Source of the DNA: Chitinispirillales bacterium | GTDB taxonomy: Bacteria; Fibrobacterota; Chitinivibrionia; Chitinivibrionales; Chitinispirillaceae | Length of the DNA: 64,000 nt | Direction: 5' to 3' | NCBI GenBank assembly: GCA_031254105.1 | Contig: JAIRVB010000012.1 | Location: forward strand, 1 to 64,000 | Part shown: positions 1 to 9,160 of the stretch, in pieces | Numbering within the stretch: position 1 is the stretch's first letter | Layout of the letters: each line of letters opens with the position of its first letter | Program-made: the position numbers and the translations under genes | The notes under the pieces: model-generated | The model's input: only the letters and a program-made list of their open reading frames with translations | Database searches by the model: none | What the model was told of the DNA's origin: nothing

Positions 1-651
1 ATACCGCTTATGACAAGGTTTTTTTGGAAACAAAAGGAGTTTGAGCGTCCTCAAACTTTTCAGCTTGTCCAGCCGCCGCGGCCTCCCGCTCCTGCGGCGC
101 GTAAGGTTCCTGAGGCTAAGCCGGAAGTCAAACCTGAACCGCGGCCGGAACCTCCCAGGCCCGAACCTAAGCCGGAACCAAAACCGGAGCCGAAGCCAAC
201 GCCCGTTCCAGACCCATCTCCGCCTCAGCCCAGGGCGGAGGAGAGGCCGGCGCGGGAATCCGCGCCCGCTCCTGTGGAACCGCCAAGGCCGGTTGTAGAG
301 GAGAATCTTGAGGACTTGGAGTCGTTGTTCAGCGAGATGCCCGCGCCTGCGCAGATCAGCGCTCCCGGAGATTTTAAATTTCACTGGTATCTTAACAATG
401 TACGCGCCAAGATCGAACAAAATTGGAAACCGGCTACGGAAGACAGGAATCTCAGCGTGACAGTCAGATTTATTATTAACAGCGACGGATCAATTTCGGG
501 ACTTTCCGTCAGTACGTCAAGCGGTAACCAGACACTTGATAATTTAGCGGTGCGGGCTGTTACGGTAGCTGTTCCCTTTGGGAAGCTGCCGCCCGGTTTT
601 TCCGGCGATAAGCTGGATATTACATGTACACTTCGTCCAACAAGAAGGTAA
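1..651 (+). CDS. TolA/TonB-like protein, C-terminal part (5' end outside window)
   Basis: The frame is open to the first base of the window, so the true start is probably upstream; the first ATG is at 10. The visible protein has a long Pro/Glu/Lys-rich stretch (about residues 20-95 from that ATG), as in periplasm-spanning TonB and TolA proteins. A C-terminal domain of about 90 residues follows, with the TonB/TolA pattern (WYLNNVRAKIEQNW, then VRFIINSDGSISGLSV). No membrane anchor is visible, which fits a missing N-terminus. It ends 6 bases before tolB, so it is most likely the TolA-type member of the Tol system linking inner and outer membranes. A TonB role is the alternative, but a separate tonB lies at 28.7 kb. 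Confidence 0.8.
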   Translation: MPLMTRFFWKQKEFERPQTFQLVQPPRPPAPAARKVPEAKPEVKPEPRPEPPRPEPKPEPKPEPKPTPVPDPSPPQPRAEERPARESAPAPVEPPRPVVEENLEDLESLFSEMPAPAQISAPGDFKFHWYLNNVRAKIEQNWKPATEDRNLSVTVRFIINSDGSISGLSVSTSSGNQTLDNLAVRAVTVAVPFGKLPPGFSGDKLDITCTLRPTRR

Positions 652-657
652 CTATCT

Positions 658-1905
658 ATGAAACGCTTTTTGCTGCTTTTGTCGGGTTTTGTGTTTGTCA
701 CTAACTCTTTTGCCGCGGAGAAGTTTAACCTTGAGGTTTATGCCAGCCGCTTTGACAGCATACCTATCGGAGTGGTCGATTTTAAATCAACGAACAGGCT
801 TACAATAAACGAAAATATTCCGTGGGAAATTATCGCGAATAATCTTGATTTCTGCGGAAAGTTTAATGTAGTAAAAAGCCCAACGTTCGACAGCGCGCTT
901 TTCGTCTCAAAAGACGCGGGCATTTACATTGACGGCGAGTATACGGTCACAGGCAGTAATATTGTTATCACATGTAATCTCAGAGATGTTGCCGCGCGCT
1001 CACTTATCATCAGTAAAAAATATCAGGGTGATTTAAAGTATATCCGCAGTATGGTACACCGGTATTCAAATGAATTGGTTGAGATGCTCTTTGGCGACCG
1101 GGGAATTTTCGAAAGCCGCGTTCTGTTTGTCAAAGTAGAGGGAACCAGAAAAAATATAGCTATTATGGACTTTGACGGCTTTAACCAGCTGAAACTTACA
1201 AATAACAATACCGTTAACATTTTCCCGACGTTTGCCGACAAGTCAACTGTTCTCTGGAGTTCATACCAGCGAGGGAAACCGGATATTTATAAAGCCTCGA
1301 TAAAAGACGGATCCTCAAAAATTTTTATCTCCGGAAGAACGCTGCAGGTTTCTCCCAACGTTTCCCCGATAGACGGTACCGTTGCCTACGCTTCTTCTCA
1401 GGCCGGTAAACTTGATGTTTACACCTGCAACGCGGACGGCGCAAACGTACGCCGACTTACTTTCAGCAGCGGTATAGACACTTCTCCAGGCTGGTCGCCT
1501 AACGGTTATCAGATCACATTTACTTCAGACAGAGCGGGCGGCCCGCAAATTTATGTTATGGACGCTGACGGCGCTAATCAGCGCAGAATAACGTTTGAAG
1601 GCCGTTACAACGATTCACCCGCCTGGTCGCCAAAGGGCGATAGAATCGCCTATGCGTCGATGGCTCAGGGTTACCGTTTTAACATATGGACAGTTTCTCC
1701 GGACGGAACCAACCCTAAAATGGTTGTAAGTCTGCCGGGAAGCAGTGAAAACCCGACATGGGCTCCGGACGGCTCTCTTATCGCATTTACAAATACACAA
1801 AACGGGAAAAGCGATCTCTACGTAGTGAGACCCGATGGAACACGTTTGCGCAAAGTTACTTCAAGCGGTGATGTGAGAATGCCTAACTGGGACAAATTTT
1901 GGTAG
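658..1905 (+). CDS. tolB: Tol-Pal system beta-propeller protein TolB
   Basis: This is a 415-residue periplasmic protein with a signal peptide (about 1-20, ending SFAA). An N-terminal domain (about 25-160) is followed by six-bladed propeller repeats from about 170. The repeats show the TolB/WD40-like pattern, for example SPGWSPNGYQITFTSDRAGG, SPAWSPKGDRIAY and PTWAPDGSLIAFTN. TolB connects the inner-membrane Tol complex to Pal and helps constrict the outer membrane at division. It follows the TolA-like gene by 6 bases and is probably cotranscribed with it. Length and domain order are normal. Pal, which usually comes next, is absent here. Confidence 0.95.
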   Translation: MKRFLLLLSGFVFVTNSFAAEKFNLEVYASRFDSIPIGVVDFKSTNRLTINENIPWEIIANNLDFCGKFNVVKSPTFDSALFVSKDAGIYIDGEYTVTGSNIVITCNLRDVAARSLIISKKYQGDLKYIRSMVHRYSNELVEMLFGDRGIFESRVLFVKVEGTRKNIAIMDFDGFNQLKLTNNNTVNIFPTFADKSTVLWSSYQRGKPDIYKASIKDGSSKIFISGRTLQVSPNVSPIDGTVAYASSQAGKLDVYTCNADGANVRRLTFSSGIDTSPGWSPNGYQITFTSDRAGGPQIYVMDADGANQRRITFEGRYNDSPAWSPKGDRIAYASMAQGYRFNIWTVSPDGTNPKMVVSLPGSSENPTWAPDGSLIAFTNTQNGKSDLYVVRPDGTRLRKVTSSGDVRMPNWDKFW

Positions 1906-2027
1906 TACAGATAAAAATGTGTACATAGTAGAATTGGAAAAGCGTTAATGAACATCGATAGGGTCGGTGAGAATTTATTATTTTGGTTTATAGTTGTATT
2001 TTATCAATAATTTTTAAGGAGGGAATC

Positions 2028-2378
2028 TTGAAAATCGCGCCGGAATTAGTTATTGGAAATGCCATTTTGTCTATTGTAGAGAAAGAGGAGAACGCGGAGT
2101 ATATTACATTCAATCGTTTTTATAACTTTTCAAAAGAACTTAATAACGAACTTATTAAAAAAGAAGATAATAATGTTTACTCTGACGTCTCTTCTGAAGA
2201 TGTTTATGATACAGTTTACATACTTTCTAAGTATTTGGAAATAGATAAAGATAAAACGGAAGAGCTTAGAATTAGAATTAGAAGGGGTGATATTATTGAT
2301 GAATTAAAAAGAATGTTAAATATATACTACAAAAGCATAACGCCAAAATGGTTATCTGAAAGTATGGCAAACATCTAA
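2028..2378 (+). CDS. hypothetical protein, 116 aa, first gene of HD-hydrolase cassette
   Basis: I do not recognise this family. The start chosen is TTG at 2028, because AAGGAGGG lies just upstream at 2016-2023; an earlier TTG at 1983 has no such site. The protein is charged and helical-looking, with no signal peptide or membrane segment: Glu/Lys-rich in the middle, with a basic-acidic patch (ELRIRIRRGDIIDEL). It is AT-rich compared with tolB and cpoB on either side. It lies 40 bases before the HD phosphohydrolase gene in the same direction, so the two probably form one unit. A small partner or regulator of the hydrolase is a guess from position only. Confidence 0.7.
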   Translation: MKIAPELVIGNAILSIVEKEENAEYITFNRFYNFSKELNNELIKKEDNNVYSDVSSEDVYDTVYILSKYLEIDKDKTEELRIRIRRGDIIDELKRMLNIYYKSITPKWLSESMANI

Positions 2379-2418
2379 TACGCAACTGGAAAATGATCTG
2401 TAAGGAAAGAATGTTACT

Positions 2419-4083
2419 ATGTCATCATCCAAGCTGATTAAAGACATTATTCATGGTTACATAAGTGTTAATCTTGATTTTGTTAAAATGATTGATACCG
2501 CGGCGTTTCAGCGTCTTCGCCGGCTTGAACAAACATCATACCGTGTTTTATATCCTTCCGCAAGCCATGACAGGTTCACACATTCTCTTGGGGTTTTTCA
2601 TTTAGGGAAACTGGCTTATGAAGCCATTGTGGAAAATCAAAAAGAATCAGATTTTGAACTGATGGATGAAATGGAATCAAAACTTAAAGAATTGAAGAAT
2701 CCATTTCTTACAGCTTGTCTACTTCACGATGTGGGCCATGCGCCATTTTCTCATACGTGCGAAGATTTCTTTGATGATGATAAAAAAACTTTAAGAGATA
2801 AACTGATTGATATTGTCAGAAAACGTTTTGTAAAGGAACCCCAAAGATTTAAAGATTTTGAGAAAGATGTGAAAAATAGGAATTTTGTTGCAAAACCGCA
2901 TGAATTTATGGGCGCAATATTGCTTATAGATGATATGTCCCTTGATGTTGCAAACTTTTTTAATAACAATGAGGAGCATTTAGATTTTGCGGCAAGAGCA
3001 ATTATTGGCTGCACCTATGATGTTACGGGAAAAAATGGCAGCGTTAGAGATGATTTAGATTTGAAAAATGCGTTAATCAGGATATTGAACTCCACTTTAA
3101 TTGATGTTGACAAACTTGATTATACAGTACGTGATTCTATAACAAGCGGTTACTCAAATGTTGAGATGGATCTGCCGCGTTTGATGTCATCGTACACTCT
3201 TGCAAAAAACGATAAATACAATGGCAGAATATGGCCGGCATATAAAAAATCCGCGTTGAGCGTCATTGAGCATGTATTTTTAGCAAGAAACAACCAAATA
3301 CGTTGGATACAATCCCATAATGCGGTGGTTTACGAAACAGAGCTGCTTCAACGTTCTCTGATGCAGATTGAAAAAAACGTTCGTGGCTTTAAATTAAATG
3401 AATTGTTCTGTTTTGAGTCTCTACGAGAAAAAGGTACGAATATTCGTACACCAAAGAGGCCTATTCATCTTTTAGCGGATGAAGATATACTCTCATTAAT
3501 GAAAAAGTATTATAACGATGTCAATATCTCTGAGACTGAAGAATATTTTAATCGCGGGCTTCGCAAACGAGCTATTTGGAAAACACATGCCGAGTATAAT
3601 GCTACATTTAATGGACAAGTTGACGAAGTATATTCTGCGTTTGCGAGATTTTTAAAATTAAAACAAGACGCAAAGTTTACACGCCCGGTAAATAAGGCTA
3701 ATTTTGATAGTTTTTTCGATCTTGATGAAAATTATTTAAAAGACGCGTATATGGAGTTTTTTTCTAAGATTAATTATACTTTGGATGATTCAAATTCGGA
3801 GCTGCTTTTTGTTAGTTATAACGCGGATAAGTTTTCCAAAAAGTTTAATGCCGAAGAGATCTTTTTAGTATATAATGGTAATTGTAAATCTTTTTATGAG
3901 GTAATGAAATCAGCTTCAACTTCAAATGATAAAAATGTGGAAGGTATAAGTGAGAGTAGGCTGCCAGGGAAAGGTTTTTTTGTATTTTACAAGCGTATCA
4001 ACGATGCAAAAATATCACCCAATAAATTCCTGGATGCATACAATCAGTGTTTTAGTAAAGAAAGAGCTAAAGCGCCAGCGTGA
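2419..4083 (+). CDS. HD-domain phosphohydrolase (dGTPase/SAMHD1-like superfamily)
   Basis: This 554-residue protein carries a complete HD metal-site set: the first His in RFTHSLGVF (about residue 58), His-Asp in LLHDVGHAPFSH (about 102) and the last Asp in DVDKLDY (about 235). The layout matches the HD superfamily phosphohydrolases related to dGTP triphosphohydrolase and SAMHD1. The exact substrate (a dNTP or another nucleotide) cannot be read from the sequence. The C-terminal 250 residues are not recognised. There is no signal peptide, so it is cytoplasmic. The start has AAGGAAAG upstream. The gene is AT-rich and sits with its small neighbour between tolB and cpoB, which suggests acquisition. 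Related dNTPases are known in phage defence; that role here is inference. Confidence 0.85.
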   Translation: MSSSKLIKDIIHGYISVNLDFVKMIDTAAFQRLRRLEQTSYRVLYPSASHDRFTHSLGVFHLGKLAYEAIVENQKESDFELMDEMESKLKELKNPFLTACLLHDVGHAPFSHTCEDFFDDDKKTLRDKLIDIVRKRFVKEPQRFKDFEKDVKNRNFVAKPHEFMGAILLIDDMSLDVANFFNNNEEHLDFAARAIIGCTYDVTGKNGSVRDDLDLKNALIRILNSTLIDVDKLDYTVRDSITSGYSNVEMDLPRLMSSYTLAKNDKYNGRIWPAYKKSALSVIEHVFLARNNQIRWIQSHNAVVYETELLQRSLMQIEKNVRGFKLNELFCFESLREKGTNIRTPKRPIHLLADEDILSLMKKYYNDVNISETEEYFNRGLRKRAIWKTHAEYNATFNGQVDEVYSAFARFLKLKQDAKFTRPVNKANFDSFFDLDENYLKDAYMEFFSKINYTLDDSNSELLFVSYNADKFSKKFNAEEIFLVYNGNCKSFYEVMKSASTSNDKNVEGISESRLPGKGFFVFYKRINDAKISPNKFLDAYNQCFSKERAKAPA

Positions 4084-4114
4084 TTATATTGTAAATTTAA
4101 TTCGGAGGTAATTT

Positions 4115-4876
4115 ATGAAAAAACATATTTTGGTCTGCTGCATAGCGGCAATTGTCTTCTCAGGCTGTTCCAAAATAACAATTCTCAGGGTTCAGGAACT
4201 AAAAGAGGTTCAGAGCAGGGTTGATACCCTGCACTCGGAACTTGCCGCGCTTCAAGCTAAGCTTCTTGAAGAGCAGGTGAAATTCAGGGAAGAGCAGAAA
4301 ACCAACATCGAGATGCTGCGGCTGCTGCGCGCCGACCAGCAGATGCGGTTCAATGATATTGACCGCAAAGTGTCGGCCATAGAGAATAATATATTTGAAA
4401 CTGGCTCGCAATTGTCAACTCTTAAACAGACGACTACAGAAGTCAGCCGCCGTCTGGAACAGAAACTTGCCAATGATGAGGAAGCCGCGAATATACGAAA
4501 GCTTCAGCTTGAAAAACTCTTTGAAATCGCGATGGGCGATTTTAACGCCGGAAGATACGATCTTGCGATAGGCGGCTTCAGAGATCTTGCCGCGCAGTTC
4601 CCGGAAACGGCGGAAGCCCCGGAAGCCGAGTACTGGATAGCGGAATCTTACTACGCAAAAAAAGATTATGAAAACGCGGAAAGAGCGTATTTCGAATTTA
4701 TAAAAAAATATCCTGACGGCTCAAGATACTGTGTGTCTCTTTACAAACTGGGTCTTGCCTACGGACATCAGGAGAAGACGCGAAGCAGAGATATGGTATG
4801 GAGAAATCTTCTCGGCAGATGCGCTAACTCTCAGGAAGCTCAGGCCGTAAAAACTCTGATGGAGAACAAAGAGTAA
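4115..4876 (+). CDS. cpoB: CpoB/YbgF-like Tol-associated lipoprotein with TPR repeats
   Basis: This 253-residue protein has a lipoprotein signal peptide ending in FSGC (Cys18). A coiled coil of about 100 residues follows (25-130, rich in Glu/Gln/Leu), then TPR repeats to the C-terminus (FEIAMGDFNAGRYDLAIGGF, AEYWIAESYYAKKDYENAE). This is the YbgF/CpoB architecture, which coordinates Tol function with peptidoglycan synthesis at division. E. coli CpoB is soluble, whereas this one is predicted to be lipid-anchored. A good ribosome site (TCGGAGGTAA) precedes the ATG. It is the natural follower of tolB but is separated from it by the HD cassette. Confidence 0.85.
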   Translation: MKKHILVCCIAAIVFSGCSKITILRVQELKEVQSRVDTLHSELAALQAKLLEEQVKFREEQKTNIEMLRLLRADQQMRFNDIDRKVSAIENNIFETGSQLSTLKQTTTEVSRRLEQKLANDEEAANIRKLQLEKLFEIAMGDFNAGRYDLAIGGFRDLAAQFPETAEAPEAEYWIAESYYAKKDYENAERAYFEFIKKYPDGSRYCVSLYKLGLAYGHQEKTRSRDMVWRNLLGRCANSQEAQAVKTLMENKE

Positions 4877-4928
4877 TTTTTAAATTCGAATTATAGATAC
4901 GCTTGTTTCATAGTTCAGGCTGCCGGGG

Positions 4929-4994
4929 ATGATAAACTCAGCCGCACCGGTAATAACGGTTAAAAAGTTATTACAGGGCTGCGTGTTTTATCAT
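4929..4994. other. three-tier imperfect hairpin between cpoB and the FecR gene
   Basis: Three nested complementary segments are visible. ATGATAAA (4929-4936) pairs with TTTATCAT (4987-4994), CAGCC (4939-4943) with GGCTG (4977-4981), and GTAATAAC (4950-4957) with GTTATTAC (4967-4974). No T-run follows, so it is not a classic Rho-independent terminator on the + strand. It may end the tol transcript or act as a structured leader for the next gene 60 bases on. Confidence 0.5.
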
Positions 4995-5057
4995 TTCCGC
5001 AAAAAGAATGATGATCCCATGAGTACCGATAAACACTACTAAAAAAGGAGGTTCGGG

Positions 5058-7280
5058 GTGAACAGGAAAACGCTGTTTTGTCTGTTAGTTCTGGCGGTCG
5101 CTTTTCGGGCGGCGCAGGCTCAAACGTTTAAACTGAGTGTTGACGGGGGCGGGGAAGCCGCTCTTTGGCGTTTATCCTCCGGTCAAAAAGAGCAAGTTAC
5201 AGAGGCGGAAATAGGAACCGGCGATACTCTGTTTACATCTGCAAAGGCAGACGCTTTTATCCAACTCGAAGGTCAATCCAGATTTCTTGTTAAAAGCGGT
5301 TCTGTAGTTACCTTAAGAGCAAGTGATACTTCCGTTGATATCGCGCTTGAGGAGGGGCAGGTTTTCCTTGATCGCGGCAAGCCTCATGAACTGGCCTCTG
5401 TCCGCGTACTTACAAAAGGTTACAGCTTCATCCCAACCGGAACTGCCGCAGCCGTAAAAACTACCCGCCAGGGAGTTCCTACAGTCGCTGTGCTGAGAGG
5501 CTCTGTTCAGATGCTTTCCTCAGAGGGCGGATCGGTATCGGTAGGCGCGCGGCAGTTTGGAACTGTAAACAGCTCCGGCGCGCTTGTTTCAGGGACGCTC
5601 AACGAAAAAGGGCTGCAGCAGCTTGAAGCGTGGTCAGGGGTAACAGCCGAAGAGGTAAGTATGGCCGCTGAGGAACATAGTGGTGATAGCGGTGATAATA
5701 GCGTTGGCGGCTCGGACAACAGCGCGCAGGTTACATCCGTAACGGAACAGGCTGACGAAGGTTCACAGCCGCAGAGCGGGGAGGCAGTCTCTTCCGAGCC
5801 GTCTGCCAGCGCCGGTGAGGAGAGTAAAAAAGATGATGACAAAAAAGCTCAAACGCCTCTGTTCTCCTCTCCGTCATTTGAATTAAGCGCGGGTGTGACA
5901 ACTGTCGATGGAGAACAGTGGACAAGACTTGCTCTCGGCATGGATCTGCCTGTCTGGAGATTTGGTGTGTTTTTTGACATCGAACTTTTTATTGATCCAA
6001 GCGGTAAACTTTCTGACAAAGGATGGGATTTTAAGGACAACTGGGCCGATGCCCTTGCCCGCAAGATCCGCTACATCCGGTACGGCTATGAGCATGATCC
6101 TCTGTTTGTTAAATTCGGCGGTCTCTCGGAAGTGACCCTCGGTTATGGAATTATTATGGACCGTTTTACAAACATGCTGCGTTATCCGGATGAGAAGCTG
6201 CTTGGACTGCAAGTTTACGTTAACGACTTTTCCCCAATCGGTTTATACGTTCAGGCGGTGATTTCCGATTTCGCGGAGACAAAGGATAAGGGCGGAGTAG
6301 GCGCGGCGCGTCTTGCTTTCAAACCGCTTAAAACCAACGATATCCCCCTGCTTAACCAATTGACCCTTGGAGCTGCATACGCGTTTGACCGCAATGTTTA
6401 CGCGCCGGCAAGGAAGTGGAAAGTAAGCGGCGATGATAAACTTCTGCAGGATCTGCGCGATAAGGGCGGCGATCTCTGGGATACTTACAAAGAGCTTCAT
6501 ATTAAAAACAAGGGAGGGGAAAATCCTGATGATATTCTCGCCGTTCTTGACGCGGAAGATGCTCTGCGCGATTCTACCGGTTATTTTGACCTTTATGGAT
6601 TTGACGCCGGATTGCCGATTGTCAGAACAAGTTTATTGAGCGTTGACCTTTACGGACAATACGCGTCCCGCACCGACAGGGTTACAGGCTGGGGAATAGG
6701 CGCTCCCGGAGCAGCTGTCAAACTGTGGAGACTGAACGCCGGTGTTGAGTACCGCAAAATTGAAGGCCGGTTTACACCGGGATACTTTGACAGATATTAT
6801 CTTGATGAACGCTTGTCACGCGGGCTCCTTCAGGACAAAAGTGAATATATCCCCGACGTCTCTCTTAACGGGGTCTTCGGAAGACTTGGTATGGATTTGT
6901 ACGGTTTGCTAAACGCCAGCGGTTCCTATCAATACATGCTGGGAGATAAGGACGCGAAAGACCGGCGTTTTGAAGCGGCCGGCAGCCTTGGGGAAACACT
7001 TATCAGCCGGATACCCAAAATCAGCCTTGCTGAAGTTTATTTGAAAAATACAAATATCGGTATGAAAACAAATGTCAAGTATGACAAGGATGGCAATCCG
7101 ACGGCCAAATCGGCCGGACACTTTGACCGTTCGCCTTATATGTACTGGGGCTACAGAGCCGGATTTGAAATCGCCGCGGGAGCGACGCTCATACTTGATT
7201 ACCGTTACGGCTGGTGTGTGAAAAACAGTAAACTTATGCAGGACAATTTTGTAACGCTTCAAACTGCCCTGAGGTTTTAG
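5058..7280 (+). CDS. FecR-domain protein with C-terminal beta-rich (barrel-like) region
   Basis: This 740-residue exported protein starts at GTG 5058, 6 bases after AAAGGAGG. The signal peptide ends about residue 21 (RAAQA). A FecR-type domain occupies about 60-165 (FLVKSGSVVTLR, EGQVFLDRG, FIPTGTAAAVKTTRQGV). A low-complexity Ser/Glu/Asp linker (about 200-265) leads to a long C-terminal region rich in alternating aromatic strands, ending with a hydrophobic residue (LQTALRF), as outer-membrane beta-barrels do. The combination suggests a surface or periplasmic domain attached to an outer-membrane barrel. I cannot name its ligand. No sigma or anti-sigma genes adjoin it, so classical FecR signalling is unlikely. 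Confidence 0.7.
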   Translation: MNRKTLFCLLVLAVAFRAAQAQTFKLSVDGGGEAALWRLSSGQKEQVTEAEIGTGDTLFTSAKADAFIQLEGQSRFLVKSGSVVTLRASDTSVDIALEEGQVFLDRGKPHELASVRVLTKGYSFIPTGTAAAVKTTRQGVPTVAVLRGSVQMLSSEGGSVSVGARQFGTVNSSGALVSGTLNEKGLQQLEAWSGVTAEEVSMAAEEHSGDSGDNSVGGSDNSAQVTSVTEQADEGSQPQSGEAVSSEPSASAGEESKKDDDKKAQTPLFSSPSFELSAGVTTVDGEQWTRLALGMDLPVWRFGVFFDIELFIDPSGKLSDKGWDFKDNWADALARKIRYIRYGYEHDPLFVKFGGLSEVTLGYGIIMDRFTNMLRYPDEKLLGLQVYVNDFSPIGLYVQAVISDFAETKDKGGVGAARLAFKPLKTNDIPLLNQLTLGAAYAFDRNVYAPARKWKVSGDDKLLQDLRDKGGDLWDTYKELHIKNKGGENPDDILAVLDAEDALRDSTGYFDLYGFDAGLPIVRTSLLSVDLYGQYASRTDRVTGWGIGAPGAAVKLWRLNAGVEYRKIEGRFTPGYFDRYYLDERLSRGLLQDKSEYIPDVSLNGVFGRLGMDLYGLLNASGSYQYMLGDKDAKDRRFEAAGSLGETLISRIPKISLAEVYLKNTNIGMKTNVKYDKDGNPTAKSAGHFDRSPYMYWGYRAGFEIAAGATLILDYRYGWCVKNSKLMQDNFVTLQTALRF

Positions 7281-7293
7281 TTCCAATTTACCT

Positions 7294-8787
7294 ATGAGTA
7301 ACCTCTCTCCTATGATGCGAAGGATCAGCGGCTCCTCTTCGGGAAGATTTAAAATTCCGAAGAGGGGCAGGATCCGTTTTGTATTAGTAATTGGGCTGAT
7401 TATCGCGGCTTTTTATTTCAGGGCTTCTTTTTTTCAAAGCAGGTCCCAGATTACGGAAGAGAATCAAGCGGTTGAAAATATTCAAGTCTTAAAAGAAACT
7501 TCCGCCGCGAAAGATATAAAAGTAACAAAAAATGTAAAAGAGAAGAGGATTAAGGAAAAAGTAATTAAGGAGAAGAGAGTAAAAGAGAGGAGGGAAAAAC
7601 CATCGCGAAAAAAAGAGGCGCAAAGCCCTCAGCCAATTAAAAAAGTCAGCAATCAGATGAGCTTTGAAGATGTACGGCAGCTTGTCAGGCAGCACGGTAT
7701 CGATATTAATGCCCCTCATCAACAGATTACCCTTAACAATAAAGATACGCTGATCCTGTCGCTGAGTATTGACACTAATTTGCAGCGGTACGCAAACCGC
7801 CTTTTGCGGCGCTACAAACCGCGTTATGGAGCGGCAGCCGCGGTTGATCCGGTTACTGGCAGAGTACTGGCGTTTGCTTCATACGCCGGTGAGGGCGAAA
7901 CAATAGAAGACAAAGACCTCTATTTAAAAAGCATCTTCCCCGCGGCCTCAGTTTTTAAAACAATAACCGCCGCAGCGGGAATCGAAAAAGCGGGTATGAA
8001 CAGTAAAACCCAGATTCCCCATTTCGGCGGCAACCATACTCTTTACAGAACTCAGCTTCAGGAAAATCTTAAAGTTTCAAGGAATATCTCTCTTGAAGAC
8101 GCGTTCGCTTACTCTATTAACCCCGCGTTTGCGCGCATAGCGCTTTTCATGATTAACAAAGATATACTTACCGACTACGGAAAACGTTTCGGTTTTAACA
8201 CTCCTCTCCCTTTCGAACTTGATGCCGGCATGAGCGAGATGTTCGCCCCTGATTCCGAATTTTCTGTCGCGGAGTTTGCCTCCGGTTTTAACCGTCAGAC
8301 AAATATTTCGCCGCTCTTTGGCGCTCTTATAGCAAGCGCTGTCTGCGAGGGAGGCGTTGTCCCGCAGCCAACTATTATTGACAGTATCCGCTCATTCAAA
8401 AAAGACACTATCATTTACAGCCGCCCCAAAGAACCCTGGAGACGGGCTGTCAAGGAGCAAACAGCTAAGGAGCTGGCAGTATTAATGACAAAAGTGCCCC
8501 ATTATGGAACCGCCCGAAACACTTTCAGACAAATACGTCATTCCCCAAAGTTCAGCGGGTATCAGTTCGGGGGGAAAACCGGAAATGTAAATAAACAGGG
8601 GCTTGGCAGGGTTGACTGGTTTGTAGGCTTTGGCCGACATCCGCATGATAAAAGTCAGCGAATAGCGGTCGGTGTGGTAACGACTCACGGTGAATACTGG
8701 ACAGTGCATTCAAGTTATATCGCCTCGGAGCTTATCAGGAGATACCTCTCGGCAGCGCAGACGCAGGCGAAACAAACCGGCGAATAA
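7294..8787 (+). CDS. penicillin-binding protein, transpeptidase domain (class B-type)
   Basis: This is a 497-residue membrane-anchored D,D-transpeptidase candidate. The three active-site motifs are present: SVFK (Ser219-Lys222), SIN (274-276) and KTG (428-430). One N-terminal membrane segment (about 28-43, VLVIGLIIAAFYF) follows a basic stretch. Between them lies a strongly Lys/Arg/Glu-rich linker (about 70-112) where a PBP dimerisation domain would usually be larger. It therefore looks like a short monofunctional enzyme that cross-links peptidoglycan. The start is uncertain because no clear ribosome site precedes 7294, and two further Met codons lie at 7312 and 7315. It follows the FecR gene by 13 bases. 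Confidence 0.85.
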   Translation: MSNLSPMMRRISGSSSGRFKIPKRGRIRFVLVIGLIIAAFYFRASFFQSRSQITEENQAVENIQVLKETSAAKDIKVTKNVKEKRIKEKVIKEKRVKERREKPSRKKEAQSPQPIKKVSNQMSFEDVRQLVRQHGIDINAPHQQITLNNKDTLILSLSIDTNLQRYANRLLRRYKPRYGAAAAVDPVTGRVLAFASYAGEGETIEDKDLYLKSIFPAASVFKTITAAAGIEKAGMNSKTQIPHFGGNHTLYRTQLQENLKVSRNISLEDAFAYSINPAFARIALFMINKDILTDYGKRFGFNTPLPFELDAGMSEMFAPDSEFSVAEFASGFNRQTNISPLFGALIASAVCEGGVVPQPTIIDSIRSFKKDTIIYSRPKEPWRRAVKEQTAKELAVLMTKVPHYGTARNTFRQIRHSPKFSGYQFGGKTGNVNKQGLGRVDWFVGFGRHPHDKSQRIAVGVVTTHGEYWTVHSSYIASELIRRYLSAAQTQAKQTGE

Positions 8788-9160
8788 AGACAACGCTCCT
8801 GTTTTTCCTTGCATAAACTATGGGCTTAATTATTTTATCTATAATATCATAGTAGATCCGCTTGTTGAAATGGTCCGCGTTGCGTCACCAGCGCGTGCAT
8901 TCGCGGCAGGGGGAGTCTATGGTTTTTGGATGATAAGGGGCGGAACGATCATTGATCGTTCCCTACGGTAAGAACAACGGGAATCCTTTCGTTGCGGTAA
9001 ACGAGGCGCCCGGCGCGATAAGTATGGTTATGTGAGGACGGTGCGGGAGACGCGTTGCCGCGCAATCAGATCATTTTCAAGTAGAACGGTTACAGATTCA
9101 TCAATAATAAAACACGGCATGTTATACTGCCGCGCGGCTTAAACAGCGAAAGGCTAAAAT
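8788..9160. other. intergenic region upstream of GH5 gene
   Basis: There is no convincing ORF in these 373 bases. They hold the palindrome listed at 8942-8962 and a purine-rich GAAAGG just before the GH5 start codon. The remainder is unremarkable mixed-composition sequence that must contain the promoter of the GH5 gene, but I cannot assign boxes with confidence. Confidence 0.5.
8942..8962. repeat. GC-rich perfect palindrome (REP-like)
   Basis: GGAACGATCA and TGATCGTTCC are perfect 10-base reverse complements around a single T. The flanks read GGGGC before and CTACGG after. Similar isolated GC-rich hairpins lie at 13108, 26982, 50188 and 51130. The set resembles short dispersed palindromic repeats, though an operator site is possible. 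Confidence 0.5.

Noticed and set aside
5507-5842. 111-residue antisense ORF inside the FecR gene
   Set aside because: Shadow of the Ser/Glu-rich linker codons; no start signal.
8690-8971. 93-residue ORF running out of the PBP gene
   Set aside because: Starts within the PBP coding sequence in another frame, no ribosome site, and passes through the palindrome at 8942.
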